Shown here piece after piece: positions 47,401 to 62,400 of a stretch of 64,000 nucleotides of DNA. This DNA is from Nipponacmea schrenckii (lineage: Eukaryota; Mollusca; Gastropoda; Lottiidae), in contig JAUJPP010000003.1 in assembly GCA_030562195.1 (NCBI GenBank), positions 29,084,602 through 29,148,601 of the forward strand, given 5' to 3'. A program made the position numbers and the translations under genes. Under the pieces are notes generated by a model. It saw only the letters and a list, made by a program, of their open reading frames with translations, had not been told where the DNA came from and ran no database searches. Within the stretch, counting starts at the first letter, position 1; each line of letters opens with the position of its first letter.

Positions 47401-50400
47401 TGTAATTAACCCAATTTCTCGAGTCTAATCAGGGGGTAAGATTGTAATTAACCCAATTTCTCGAGTCTAATCAGGGGTAAGATTGTAATTAACCTAATTT
47501 CTCGAGTCTAATCAGGGGGTAAGATTGTAATTAACCTAATTTCTCGAATCTAATCAGGGGGTAAGATTGTAATTAACCTAATTTCTCGAGTCTAATCAGG
47601 GGGTAAGATTGTAATTAACCCAATTTCTCGAGTCTAATCAGGGGGTAAGATTGTAATTAACCAATTTCTCGAGTCTAATCAGGGGGTAAGATTGTAATTA
47701 ACCAATTTCTCGAGTCTAATCAGGGGGTAAGATTGTAATTAACCAATTTCTCGAGTCTAATCAGGGGGTAAGATTGTAATTAACCCAATTTCTCAAGTCT
47801 AATCAGGGGGTAAGATTGTAATTAACCCAATTTCTCGAGTCTAATCAGGGGGTAAGATTGTAATTAACCCAATTTCTCAAGTCTAATCAGGGGGTAAGAT
47901 TGTAATTAACCAATTTCTCGAGTCTAATCAGGGGGTAAGATTGTAATTAACCTAATTTCTCGAGTCTAATCAGGGGGTAAGATTGTAATTAACCTAATTT
48001 CTCGAATCTAATCAGGGGGTAAGATTGTAATTAACCTAATTTCTCGAGTCTAATCAGGGGGTAAGATTGTAATTAACCCAATTTCTCGAGTCTAATCAGG
48101 GGGTAAGATTGTAATTAACCTAATTTCTCGAGTCTAATCAGGGGGTAAGATTGTAATTAACCTAATTTCTCAAGTCTAATCAGGGGGTAAGATTGTTATT
48201 AACCTAATTTCTCGAGTCTAATCAGGGGGTAAGATTGTAATTAACCAATTTCTCGAGTCTAATCAGGGGTAAGATTGTAATTAACCCAATTTCTCAAGTC
48301 TAATCAGGGGGTAAGATTGTAATTAACCCAATTTCTCGAGTCTAATCAGGGGGTAAGATTGTAATTAACCTAATTTCTCAAGTCTAATCAGGGGGTAAGA
48401 TTGTAATTAACCCAATTTCTCAAGTCTAATCAGGGGGTAAGATTGTAATTAACCTAATTTCTCGAGTCTAATCAGGGGGTAAGATTGTAATTAACCTAAT
48501 TTCTCGAGTCTAATCAGGGGGTAAGATTGTAATTAACCTAATTTCTCGAGTCTAATCAGGGGGTAAGATTGTAATTAACCTAATTTCTCGAGTCTAATCA
48601 GGGGGTAAGATTGTAATTAACCCAATTTCTCAAGTCTAATCAGGGGGTAAGATTGTAATTAACCCAATTTCTCGAGTCTAATCAGGGGGTAAGATTGTAA
48701 TTAACCCAATTTCTCAAGTCTAATCAGGGGGTAAGATTGTAATTAACCTAATTTCTCGAATCTAATCAGGGGGTAAGATTGTAATTAACCTAATTTCTCA
48801 AGTCTAATCAGGGGGTAAGATTGTAATTAACCTAATTTCTCGAATCTAATCAGGGGGTAAGATTGTAATTAACCCAATTTCTCGAGTCTAATCAGGGGTA
48901 AGATTGTAATTAACCCAATTTCTCGAATCTAATCAGGGGGTAAGATTGTAATTAACCCAATTTCTCGAGTCTAATCAGGGGGTAAGATTGTAATTAACCC
49001 AATTTCTCGAATCTAATCAGGGGGTAAGATTGTAATTAACCCAATTTCTCGAGTCTAATCAGGGGGTAAGATTGTAATTAACCCAATTTCTCTAGTCTAA
49101 TCAGGGGGTAAGATTGTAATTAACCCAATTTCTCGAGTCTAATCAGGGGGTAAGATTGTAATTAACCCAATTTCTCGAGTCTAATCAGGGGGTAAGATTG
49201 TAATTAACCTAATTTCTCGAGTCTAATCAGGGGGTAAAATTGTTTACAGACTGGTCTTTATCTTTTAAAACTTTATATATACAACGTTCTATACAAATTT
49301 CAGTCTTCATTTTAGTCAATTTGATGCAGGAGAGTAGGATGTAAAAATCTATTCTTTTTATTTCTTTTTCCTCTCAGATTCTTTAAAGCTATCCTATCTC
49401 GCAGAATAAACATAAAATTATAAACTTGGTTAATAACATGATATATCTATTAAACTAAGTTATTATTGAAAAATACTTCTAACTTAAACTTGGTCAATAA
49501 GAGTATATAAATAAAATGTTTCATTTCCTATTTAATCAGATCAGGGAATATGATAAAAGTGAAAAGATTCTTTAAAAACGTTGGATTAAGCTAAATAAAT
49601 GTTGTTGTTTTTTTTAAATTTTTGTAGAAAAGAAAAGCAAGGTGGGATGTGAATTTTGACATCTCAGCCCCGAAATTTATCATACCAGAAAATTTGTCCG
49701 ATCCCAACAGTGTAATGGTCGTGTTGGATCTGGGAAATTTTAAATTACAAACTTTTTTATCTCAACCAATGAAATCTCCAACTTCACCACGACTAGACGA
49801 GGATGTTACTGAAGGTAAGATTACCAACATGGTATCATTGTACTATAAATATTATTTCTATCAATCTCATTTTTTATACACCTTCATGAATATGTTGTTT
49901 CTTCCCTGTCTGTCGGTCTGTCAACAGTTCTTGTGGGTAAAATAGAAGCTACAATTTTCAATAGATTTTAATGAAACTTTGTATGAGTATTGGAATTGAT
50001 AATATGGTGGTCAAGTTTTAATTTGACAATTTAAATGGATGGCTTTAAAGTTATTGCCCTTGACTTAGTAAAATGGCATCAAAATTGTATTGTGGGTGCA
50101 ATAGAAGCTACAATTTTCAATTGATTTTAATGAAACTTGGTGTGAGCATTGGAATTGATAAATCAAAGGAAAACATTACCTAACACTGCTGAAGTGTGGG
50201 TGAATGTTATCTTGCCTGGCAAGCTTGAGAATTCTGGGAAAGATCAATGATATGAGGTTTGACCAAGGACCTTAAAAGTTGTTATCTTGTAAAATATAGT
50301 TGTTTCTTCCTTTATATGATCTTAAGGCTTTGATTATCTATATTCTGCTCTGCTGTACAATGAGAATGGCAATAATGTTATTTTGGTATTATTTATTCCA

Positions 50401-53400
50401 GATGATTTCCATACTCCACTGTCTACTCCTCCAAATGAACCAGAAGATCTAGATCTACATTCTATCTCTAGTTCAACTCTACCAAGTATCAGCCCTTCTG
50501 CCAGCTTCTCCTCTGATTCGCTACATGACCATTTTTATGAGAAGTATGTTTTATTTATATATGTAGATGTGAGGTCTTATTTCTCTACAAGCCATCATTA
50601 TATTTCTCAACAAGCCATCATTATATTTCTCTACAAGCCATCATTATATTTCTCTACAAGCCATCATTATATTTCTCTACAAGCCATCATTATATTTCTC
50701 AACAAGCCATCATTATATTTCTCTACAAGCCACCATTATATTTCTCTACAAGCCATCATTATATTTCTCAACAAGCCATCATTATATTTCTCTACAAGCC
50801 ATCATTATATTTCTCTACAAGCCATCATTATATTTCTCTACAAGCCATCATTATATTGCTCTACAGGCCATCATAATATTTCTCAACAAGCCATCATTAT
50901 ATTGCTCTACAGGCCATCATTATATTTCTCTACAAGCCATCAATATATTTCTCAACAAGCCATCATTATATTTCTCTACAAGCCATCATTATATTTCTCT
51001 ACAAGCCATCATTATATTTATCTACAAGCCATCATGATATTTCTCTACAAGCCATCATTATATTTCTCTACAAGCCATCATTATATTGCTCTACAGGCCA
51101 TCATAATATTTCTCAACAAGCCATCATTATATTTCTCTACAAGCCATCATTATATTTCATCATTATATTTCTCAACAAGCCATCATTATATTTCTCTACA
51201 AGCCATCATTATATTTCTCTACAAGCCATCATTATATTTCTCTACAAGCCATCATTATATTTCTCTACAAGCCATCATTATATTTCATCATTATATTTCT
51301 CTACAAGCCATCATTATATTTCTCTACAAGCCATCATTATATTTCTCTACAAGCCATCATTATATTTCTCTACAAGCCATCATTATATTTCTCTACAAGC
51401 CATCATTATATTTCTCAACAAGCCATCATTATATTTCTCTACAAGCCATCATTATATTTCTCTACAAGCCATTATTATATTTCTCTACAAACCATCATCA
51501 CATTTCTCTACAAGCCATCATTATATTTCTCTACAAGCCATCATTATATTTCTCAACAAGCCATCATTATATTTCTCTACAAGCCATCATTAAATTTCTC
51601 TACAAACCATCATCACATTTCTCTACAAGCCATCATTATATTTCTCTACAAGCCATCATTAAATTTCTCAACAAACCATCATTATATTTCTCAACAAGCC
51701 ATCATTATATTTCTCTACAAGCCATCATTATATTTCTCTACAAGCCATCATTATATTTCTCTACAAGCCATCATTATATTTCTCTACAAGCCATCATTAT
51801 ATTTCTCTACAAGCCATCATTATATTTCTCTACAAGCCATCATTATATTTCTCTACAAGCCATTATTATATTTCTCTACAAGCCATCATTATATTTCTCT
51901 ACAAGCCATCATTATATTTCTCTACAAGCCATCATTATATTTCTCAACTGTGGACTGAAAAACAAGTTTATATATTGAAAGAAATGTGATAAATAAATTT
52001 GTATATTTCAGATATATAGTAGATCTCACTGATCTTCAAGTATTACAAGGTCGTAGTGACAACAACTGGAAATATGCCTACTCTAAAGGAACTAGCTCCA
52101 TGCATGTTATAGATAAATTTACTATTTCACTGCAGTTGGAAAGGTAAGGAAGGAGGAAGTGGGATGAAAGTAGGGGTCTGTAAGAGGGGGTGGGGGAGGT
52201 GGGGCTTGAGTGAAATAAAAGGGAATAAATCGAGTTTTACGTCCCTCTCTTCTGCACCTAATTAGCTAATGAATGCAATGCCATGCAGTGTGCAACGAGG
52301 GAAATTTTGCCAGGACCGTAGCATGCGATAATTAGATCAATGGAAGATATTTAGTCTAAGAGCGATGAAAATAACTGATATTAATGTTTGTAAGTTGTTA
52401 CTCATACAAAGACAATGTGAAAGAAAATCTGTTTTTATTACAGTGCAGGAGACTGGCTACGGTTAGGGTTAGGTAATTGATGGTTATTAAATATTATTTA
52501 TTGTTTTTATTTTAGGAGATTGGTCTCAGTAGTTGACCTTCAGTTCCCAAATATGACAATTTCTGGTACTCTCCCCACCCTCACATTTCATCTTAGTGAG
52601 GGTAAGGTAAGTAATATGACAATTTCTGGTACTCTCCCCACCCTCACATTTCATCTTAGTGAGGGTAAGGTAAGTAATCAACAGGTGTATTTTAACATGA
52701 CCTTTTCAGTTACCTCCCCTACCTTACCTGTAATTATCACATTGGACATAGACAGTTACCTCCCCTACCTTACCTGTAATTATCACATTGGACATAGACA
52801 GTTACCTCCCCTACCTTACCTGTAATTATCACATTGGACATAGACAGTTACCTCCCCTACCTTACCTGTAATTATCACAATGGACATAGACAGTTACCTC
52901 CCCTACCTTACCTGTAATTATCACAATGGACATAGACAGTTACCTCCCCTACCTTACCTGTAATTATCACAATGGACATAGACAGTTACCTCCCCTACCT
53001 TACCTGTAATTATCACAATGGACATAGACAGTTACCTCCCCTACCTTACCTGTAATTATCACAATGGACATAGACAGTTACCTCCCCTACCTTACCTGTA
53101 ATTATCTCATTGGACATAGACAGTTACCTCCCCTACCTTACCTGTAATTATCTCATTGGACATAGACAGTTACCTCCCCTACCTTACCTGTAATTATCAC
53201 ATTGGACATAGACAGTTACCTCCCCTACCTTACCTGTAATTATCACATTGGACATAGACAGTTACCTCCCCTACCTTACCTGTAATTATCACATTGGACA
53301 TAGACAGTTACCTCCCCTACCTTACCTGTAATTATCACATTGGACATAGACAGTTACCTCCCCTACCTTACCTGTAATTATCACAATGGACATAGACAGT

Positions 53401-56400
53401 TGTCTCCCCTACCTTACCTGTAATTATCACATTGGACATAGACAGTTACCTCCCCTACCTTACCTGTAATTATCACATTGGACATAGACAGTTACCTCCC
53501 CTACCTTACCTGTAATTATCACATTGGACATAGACAGTTACCTCCCCTACCTTACCTGTAATTATCACATTGGACATAGACAGTTGTCTCCCCTACCTTA
53601 CCTGTAATTATCACATTGGACATAGACAGTTGTCTCCCCTACCTTACCTGTAATTATCACATTGGACATAGACAGTTACCTCCCCTACCTTACCTGTAAT
53701 TATCACATTGGACATAGACAGTTACCTCCCCTACCTTACCTGTAATTATCACAATGGACATAGACAGTTACCTCCCCTACCTTACCTGTAATTATCACAT
53801 TGGACATAGACAGTTACCTCCCCTACCTTACCTGTAATTATCACATTGGACATAGACAGTTGTCTCCCCTACCTTACCTGTAATTATCACATTGGACATA
53901 GACAGTTACCTCCCCTACCTTACCTGTAATTATCACATTGGACATAGACAGTTACCTCCCCTACCTTACCTGTAATTATCACATTGGACATAGACAGTTA
54001 CCTCCCCTACCTTACCTGTAATTATCACATTGGACATAGACAGTTACCTCCCCTACCTTACCTGTAATTATCACATTGGACATAGACAGTTGTCTCCCCT
54101 ACCTTACCTGTAATTATCACATTGGACATAGACAGTTGTCTCCCCTACCTTACCTGTAATTATCACATTGGACATAGACAGTTACCTCCCCTACCTTACC
54201 TGTAATTATCACAATGGACATAGACAGTTACCTCCCCTACCTTACCTGTAATTATCACATTGGACATAGACAGTTGTCTCCCCTACCTTACCTGTAATTA
54301 TCACATTGGACATAGACAGTTACCTCCCCTACCTTACCTGTAATTATCACATTGGACATAGACAGTTGTCTCCCCTACCTTACCTGTAATTATCACAATG
54401 GACATAGACAGTTGTCTCCCCTACCTTACCTGTAATTATCACATTGGACATAGACAGTTACCTCCCCTACCTTACCTGTAATTATCACATTGGACATAGA
54501 CAGTTGTCTCCCCTACCTTACCTGTAATTATCACATTGGACATAGACAGTTGTCTCCCCTACCTTACCTGTAATTATCACAATGGACATAGACAGTTACC
54601 TCCCCTACCTTACCTGTAATTATCACATTGGACATAGACAGTTACCTCCCCTACCTTACCTGTAATTATCACATTGGACATAGACAGTTACCTCCCCTAC
54701 CTTACCTGTAATTATCACAATGGACATAGACAGTTACCTCCCCTACCTTACCTGTAATTATCACATTGGACATAGACAGTTACCTCCCCTACCTTACCTG
54801 TAATTATCACATTGGACATAGACAGTTACCTCCCCTACCTTACCTGTAATTATCACATTGGACATAGACAGTTACCTCCCCTACCTTACCTGTAATTATC
54901 ACATTGGACATAGACAGTTACCTCTCCTACCTTACCTGTAATTATCACATTGGACATAGACAGTTACCTCCCCTACCTTACCTGTAATTATCACATTGGA
55001 CATAGACAATTACCTCCCCTACCTTACCTGTAATTATCACATTGGACATAGACAGTTACCTCCCCTACCTTACCTGTAATTATCACATTGGACATAGACA
55101 GTTACCTCCCCTACCTTACCTGTAATTATCACATTGGACATAGACAGTTACCTCCCCTACCTTACCTGTAATTATCACATTGGACATAGACAGTTGTCTC
55201 CCCTACCTTACCTGTAATTATCACATTGGACATAGACAGTTACCTCCCCTACCTTACCTGTAATTATCGCATTGGACATAGACAGTTACCTCCCCTACCT
55301 TACCTGTAATTATCACATTGGACATAGACAGTTACCTCCCCTACCTTACCTGTAATTATCACAATGGACATAGACAGTTACCTCCCCTACCTTACCTGTA
55401 ATTATCACATTGGACATAGACAGTTACCTCCCCTACCTTACCTGTAATTATCACATTGGACATAGACAGTTACCTCCCCTACCTTACCTGTAATTATCAC
55501 ATTGGACATAGACAGTTACCTCCCCTACCTTACCTGTAATTATCACATTGGACATAGACAGTTACCTCTCCTACCTTACCTGTAATTATCACATTGGACA
55601 TAGACAATTACCTCCCCTACCTTACCTGTAATTATCACATTGGACATAGACAGTTACCTCCCCTACCTTACCTGTAATTATCACATTGGACATAGACAAT
55701 TACCTCCCCTACCTTACCTGTAATTATCACATTGGACATAGACAATTACCTCCCCTACCTTACCTGTAATTATCACATTGGACATAGACAGTTACCTCCC
55801 CTACCTTACCTGTAATTATCACATTGGACATAGACAGTTACCTCCCCTACCTTACCTGTAATTATCGCATTGGACATAGACAGTTACCTCCCCTACCTTA
55901 CCTGTAATTATCACATTGGACATAGACAGTTACCTCCCCTACCTTACCTGTAATTATCACATTGGACATAGACAGTTACCTCCCCTACCTTACCTGTAAT
56001 TATCACATTGGACATAGACAGTTACCTCCCCTACCTTACCTGTAATTATCGCATTGGACATAGACAGTTACCTCCCCTACCTTACCTGTAATTATCGCAT
56101 TGGACATAGACAGTTACCTCCCCTACCTTACCTGTAATTATCACATTGGACATAGACAGTTACCTCCCCTACCTTACCTGTAATTATCACATTGGACATA
56201 GACAGTTACCTCCCCTACCTTACCTGTAATTATCACATTGGACATAGACAGTTACCTCCCCTACCTTACCTGTAATTATCACATTGGACATAGACAGTTG
56301 TCTATCTGACTCTGACTCTGATAAAATAAAAAACATTCAAATACCCGCCTCAATCAGATCCTTAACATCATATAATATTTTATAATGTATTCTATTTTAG

Positions 56401-59400
56401 ATTATGGCACTACAGAATTGTTGGGATAGATTAACCTCCAGCTCTGAACCTGTTTCTAAGGTTACCAGTCCAGTAACAAAGTTAGAGAAAGTGGGAGATA
56501 AACCCAGTATTCTTCTGTAAGATTATAAATTTCTCAGTCTCTTTATATTTTAACTTATTTACTATTCTAAGTTGTGGGAATTCTCATGATTTTTATATTT
56601 CCTTCAACTTCTTTTAGATTCTTTTCTATATACCTGATTCTGTTATTTTTGTCATAATCAAAGATAAAGTTTTGTTTTTAAAATAATTTGGATGTATATT
56701 TTAGAACTGGGGATGAAAAAGGGGGTAAAAGTGAAGAATGTTTGGTAGATTCCAAGTTGATCATGTTACGATTTTTTATCAATAAATTATCATTGGAGAT
56801 GCAAAGTCGAGGTAAAGATTATTTTAAGTTTGGGTACGGCCATTAAAGGGGACTGGGGTGCTGGTAATTGTAGAAATCATGGACATCTACAGAACAACAA
56901 GACATCCAATCAAAATTTTGTCTGGAGTAAACCCACATGTGTCATACAATATGTTAGATATATGAAATAAACTAGGATTATATTTCTAGGTCGAGCCTTG
57001 GTTGAGCTACAAGTTACTGGAGTAAACCCACATGTGTCATACAATATGTTAGATATATGAAATAAACTAGGATTATATTTCTAGGTCGAGCCTTGGTTGA
57101 GCTACAAGTTACTGGAGTAAACCCACATGTGTCATACAATATGTTAGATATATGAAGTAAACTAGGATTATATTTCTAGGTCGAGCCTTGGTTGAGCTAC
57201 AAGTTACTGGAGTAAACCCACATGTGTCATACAATATGTTAGATATATGAAATAAACTAGGATTATATTTCTAGGTCGAGCCTTGGTTGAGCTACAAGTT
57301 ACTGGAGTAAACCCACATGTGTCATACACTATGTTAGATATATGAAATAAACTAGGATTATATTTCTAGGTCGAGCCTTGGTTGAGCTACAAGTTACTGG
57401 AGTAAACCCACATGTGTCATACACTATGTTAGATATATGAAGTAAACTAGGATTATATTTCTAGGTCGAGCCTTGGTTGAGCTACAAGTTACTGGAGTAA
57501 ACCCACATGTGTCATACAATATGTTAGATATATGAAATAAACTAGGATTATATTTCTAGGTCGAGCCTTGGTTGAGCTACAAGTTACTGGAGTAGAGGCG
57601 AATCTTTCTCATAAAAAATTAAATACCTCCCTAGCCTTAACAGTCCACAGTTTATTAATTGTGGATGCTTTACAGAGTTATGGTCCTGATTTTGAGCTGT
57701 TGGTGGCTTCACATAAAAACCTGGTGTAAGTATACATAGAGCTGATTTTATTACCAGCTGAGGCGAACCTGAGTTGACAGCTCAATTAAATAGAAAATTT
57801 CTAGGCTATCTGTTATCTTACTAATTATCCTTTCAATTATCCTATCAATTATACGATCTGTTATCCTACCAATTATCCAATCTGTTACTTACCAATTTTC
57901 CTATCTGTTATCCTACCAATTATCCAATCTGTTACCTTACCAATTTTCCTGTCTGTTATCCTACCAATTATCCAATCTGTTACCTTACCAATTTTCCTAT
58001 CTGTTATACTACCATTTATCCAATCTGTTACCTTACCAATTTCCTATCTGCTATCCTACCAATTATCCAATCTGTTATCTTACCAGTTAACCTATCTGTT
58101 ATCCTACCCATTATCCAATCTGTTATCTTACCAGTTAATCTATCTGTTATCCTACCAATGTTCCTATCGGTTATCCTACCAATTATCCAATCTGTTATCT
58201 TACCAGTTAAGGTATATCTTATCCTACCAATTATCCGACCTGTTAGCTTACCAGTTAACCTGGCTGTTATCCTACCAATTTCCCTACCTGTTATCCTACC
58301 AATTTCCTATCTGTTATCCTACCATTTATCCTATCTGTTATCCTACCATTATCCTATCTGTTATCCTACCATTTATCCTATCTGTTATCCTACCATTATT
58401 TTCTAATCTGTTATCCTACCAATTATCCAATCTGTTATCTTACCAGTTATCCAATCTGTTATCCTACCAATTATCCAATCTGTTATCTTACCAGTTAACC
58501 TATCTGTTATCCTACTTGTTATCTTTCAATTACAATTTCAATTATTATATCTGTTATCCTTTCACTTTGTCTGTTACCCCTACCATTTTTCTATTATCCT
58601 ACCATTATCTGTTATCACTTATAAATTATCCTATCAATTTGCCAGAATAGGTTAGATATTGTGATAATTTAGGTTTAAAAGATAACCTGTTTAAAGATTT
58701 GAATATTGTGATATTTTAGGTTGGACAGTCAGAGTGGTTGTATAAGAGGTTCAAACCCTGTATCACCTAGTTCCCCACAGTCACCAGATTCTCCATGTGA
58801 GGTTCAATCAGCATACAGTTTTTATACCATACAAGATGTTTTAACTCAAGCCTTTGATAAAGTTTCTGGTATGTACATTGTTCATATCATAACTTATAAT
58901 TTTTGGTGTATCTTCAATTGTTTTTGAATAAGTTACTGTCCTCAAGATTCTATTTGACCCAGTACAGTTAATCCAGGAAAGATCATGACCAAAAGGTTTG
59001 TCAGAGGACCAGCTAGAATAGATATTTGATTTCAGTGACCTTAGATTACAGTTCACTGACCTAAGATAATATTTTATTTCAGTGACCCCTAGATTACCAG
59101 TTCATCGTGACCTAGATAATATGTTGTATTTCAGTGACCCCTAGATTACCAGTTCATCGTGACCCTTCAGATAATATATTGTATTTCAGTGACCCCTAGA
59201 TTACCAGTTCATCGTGACCCATCAGATAATATATTGTATTTCAGTGACCCCTAGATTACCAGTTCATCGTGACCCTTCAGATAATGATATATTCCTGGAG
59301 AATAAAGCCAGTAAAGCTGAAGCTCTGATTTCGTTAGAATTTGAGGTGATAAAATCAGAACGACCAGACAACTCTCTACAGACTGACGTGCAGATTTTAA

Positions 59401-62400
59401 ACCTACAGTTTAACAGCCTGGATCTGATTGGTTAGTAATTTATTTAATCACAGCTTGGATCTGATTGGTTAGTAATTTATTAAATCACAGCTTGGATCTG
59501 TGCTTTTGTAACAACGCTTAACTACAATGTTACAATCTACAATTCCTAGCCCTAACCCCTTTCACCATGCTGTCAATCATAATTCTGTCGAACCTTAATT
59601 ATCCTTGTAAAAACATTTGAGCCAATGGTCAGCTGGTAGAAAGGAATCCTTCTCATTCATAATCATTACCGGGTACCATGTAAAATGTCTGATTACTACC
59701 AGCCTAAAAATGAAAAAAAATTTGTTTTGATTTTTCCAGCCAATCAAGAGACTCTGGTGGAATTGATAGGTTTTGTAAAAAGGTCGACACAGCCAGCTAC
59801 ACGAGGTTCATCCAACAACAGACCTAATTTACACCGACAGGAAACAAGCAGTAAGATGGATCATAGTGAGCAGAAAAAGGTAAACTAATTATTGTTTATT
59901 TCATTCTAAAAGTTTATGTTTCTGTGTTTATCCACTAAATTGACTTAATTACATTATGGTTAAAAATAATAATTTATAAAATTGAATAAGGTTGATATTT
60001 TAATATGGCAAAATAACTTAACTTGATTTTACACACCTGTCCATTGAAAGTTGCAATATACTATTCAAACTGATTGAAGTTTGATGATAATTGATTTGAA
60101 CAATGGCAACAACAACCAAGCATTAAATACTACCCAGCAACCATCAAAGGAAAATAAGGAGGGAACCTACTAGACAACCAACCCGATAATTATACTGTTT
60201 AATATTTTATCTACTGATAATATTGATGAAATATACAAACCTTTAGAGAAAGTTTAACAAAAAGAGAGCAAGCAAACGATATAATTTACTAAAATACAAC
60301 ACAAAATATTAGATTAATTTACTATGTGATTTCAGGAGAGTAAACTACATATAAATGCTGATTTTTCCCGTCTAAATATTCTACTTCCACGATTCTTGGA
60401 GGAAAATGGACAGAAAGTTGGTCATAAAATAGCCACAGCAACCATGTCGACAGCTAAAGTTGAGGCTGTTTTTGGTAAGATTCCCTCCTAATAAGACCTG
60501 ATCCTATTTTCATTGTCTGGTGTAGATAATCAGCCAGCAATATTCAGCTTTAAGTAGAGTAGTAGAAGTTGGTATTACTGTGGATAGAATAGAAATACAC
60601 TGTATTCTTCTATACACAACACTAACATTAAAGTTGTGTTTCCAAAGATTGATTTTGTATCTGTAGTGTTGGAGACACCTGTCTACCCTTCAGATTAACA
60701 ATAACCCAATCATATTTGTCATTAGGAATATTTCTATATTTTCTATAATTGGTAAATAGAAGACAGACTTACATTATGTCGATAAGATTATAGATTTATA
60801 TAGATTGAGAATTAGTAAATGTCAGTATATTTATTTTTCAGGTGATGAGTGGCAGGTACACGGAGCGTTGGGTGGACTCCATTTATCAGACGTCACCACA
60901 GATGGGTTCCGTTATCGTCAAGTTTTCAGTATTGGAGATTTCACCCCCTCCTCCGTATCCAATGAAATGTTCCGTACGGCAGTGGACGAGAAGATATTCA
61001 CAAAGGAGATAATTTCACCCAAAAATGCCTGTTCATTTACGATTTCTAAATCAGTGAAAAAACAGCCACATTTAAATGAAACAGGGAATAAAAGTACAGA
61101 CGTCATTTGTGCCAAGTTTGAAATGGCATCTGTATGTTACACTCACTGTCCTCAATTTTTAGATCGTTTGGCCAATTGTTTATCAGCTTTTCATGACTAT
61201 ATGAATGTCGTGGCCAATTCTTTAAAATATGCCGCTACAGAAGTGGCCTATGGTTTGGTTGGAGGAAGGGGAGATAATCTAGATATGACTGGAACTAGTT
61301 TTACACGAAGGGATATATCTCTATCAGAAATGACAGGAATTCTGCTGGAAGAAGGAGAAGGTCTGGTTGCCGAGGAACAAAATGTATCTGTGATCAAAAT
61401 CGTGGCGAAAATGGAAACCCCAATTATCGTTGTTCCCCAAGCTCCTAATAGTTCTCAAGTGTTTTTGGCACACCTTGGACAAGTGAATATCACAAACTAT
61501 CCTGCAGATCCTGACTGTAGTCTTAGCTACGATGATTTGACAGCGCCAACGGATAAAATTCACATTTCGTTGATAAATATGAACTGTTATTCTGCGGATT
61601 TGGAAAAGCTTGGAATTCTAAAACCGCTCGGGACACATTTATCACAGGAAATCAGTGAAAAATCTTTCTATTCTTTGTTGTCTCAGGAACGAGGCATCCC
61701 AATTATATACGATACAGCTGTGGACCTCATTGTTACTCAGGAAAGTGCAGAAGTCAATTACATCAACCCTAAACTTGACGGAGATGCTGACAACAGCTTT
61801 AATCTCACAGATAGTGTTTCCATGACAACAACTAACAATATTATTGACGTCAGTGCTAAAATCAAATCCCCGATTAAAGTTGTATTAAGTAAAGAGGTTT
61901 ATGAACAATTTCTGCAAACTCTGGACAATCTGGCCTATACAGAAGAGGTAGTCAAAACTTCCAGCAACATCAATCAAGGTTGTCCTTCAACATCTGAATC
62001 AGACTCTTCGTTGGCAAGTCCATTGTTATCCCAGAATTCACCAGAAAAAGAACAAAAGCAAGTGGAGAAATATGTAGCGAAACATTTCAGATTTGAGGTG
62101 CCGTTATTTGAAGCAGAATTACGTGGAGATTTTGGTGATGGAGAACAGGGCTTGGCAAATTTAAAACTTCACGATTTTTCTCTCAAGTTTAAAAAAGATA
62201 ACGATCACCTTACTAATATTGAGTTTCGACTGCGGTCCTTGACAATGGAGGACTTATTAGAAAGTGAAGACTCTCTATATCGTCATATAATGGTGTCGAG
62301 AAATTCATCACAAACATTTGAATCCAAACAACTTTTTCTATCCACTTCCTGTCCAGATAGCACCATAGTTACACCAATACCCACGATGCCTTCTTCCTTA

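Noticed and set aside
50383..51978. A 531-codon open frame on the plus strand
   Set aside because: Only its first 48 codons are the VPS13D exon (to 50543). The rest is the 23-bp array, which has no stop in any frame, and the next exon at 52012 joins in phase to 50543.
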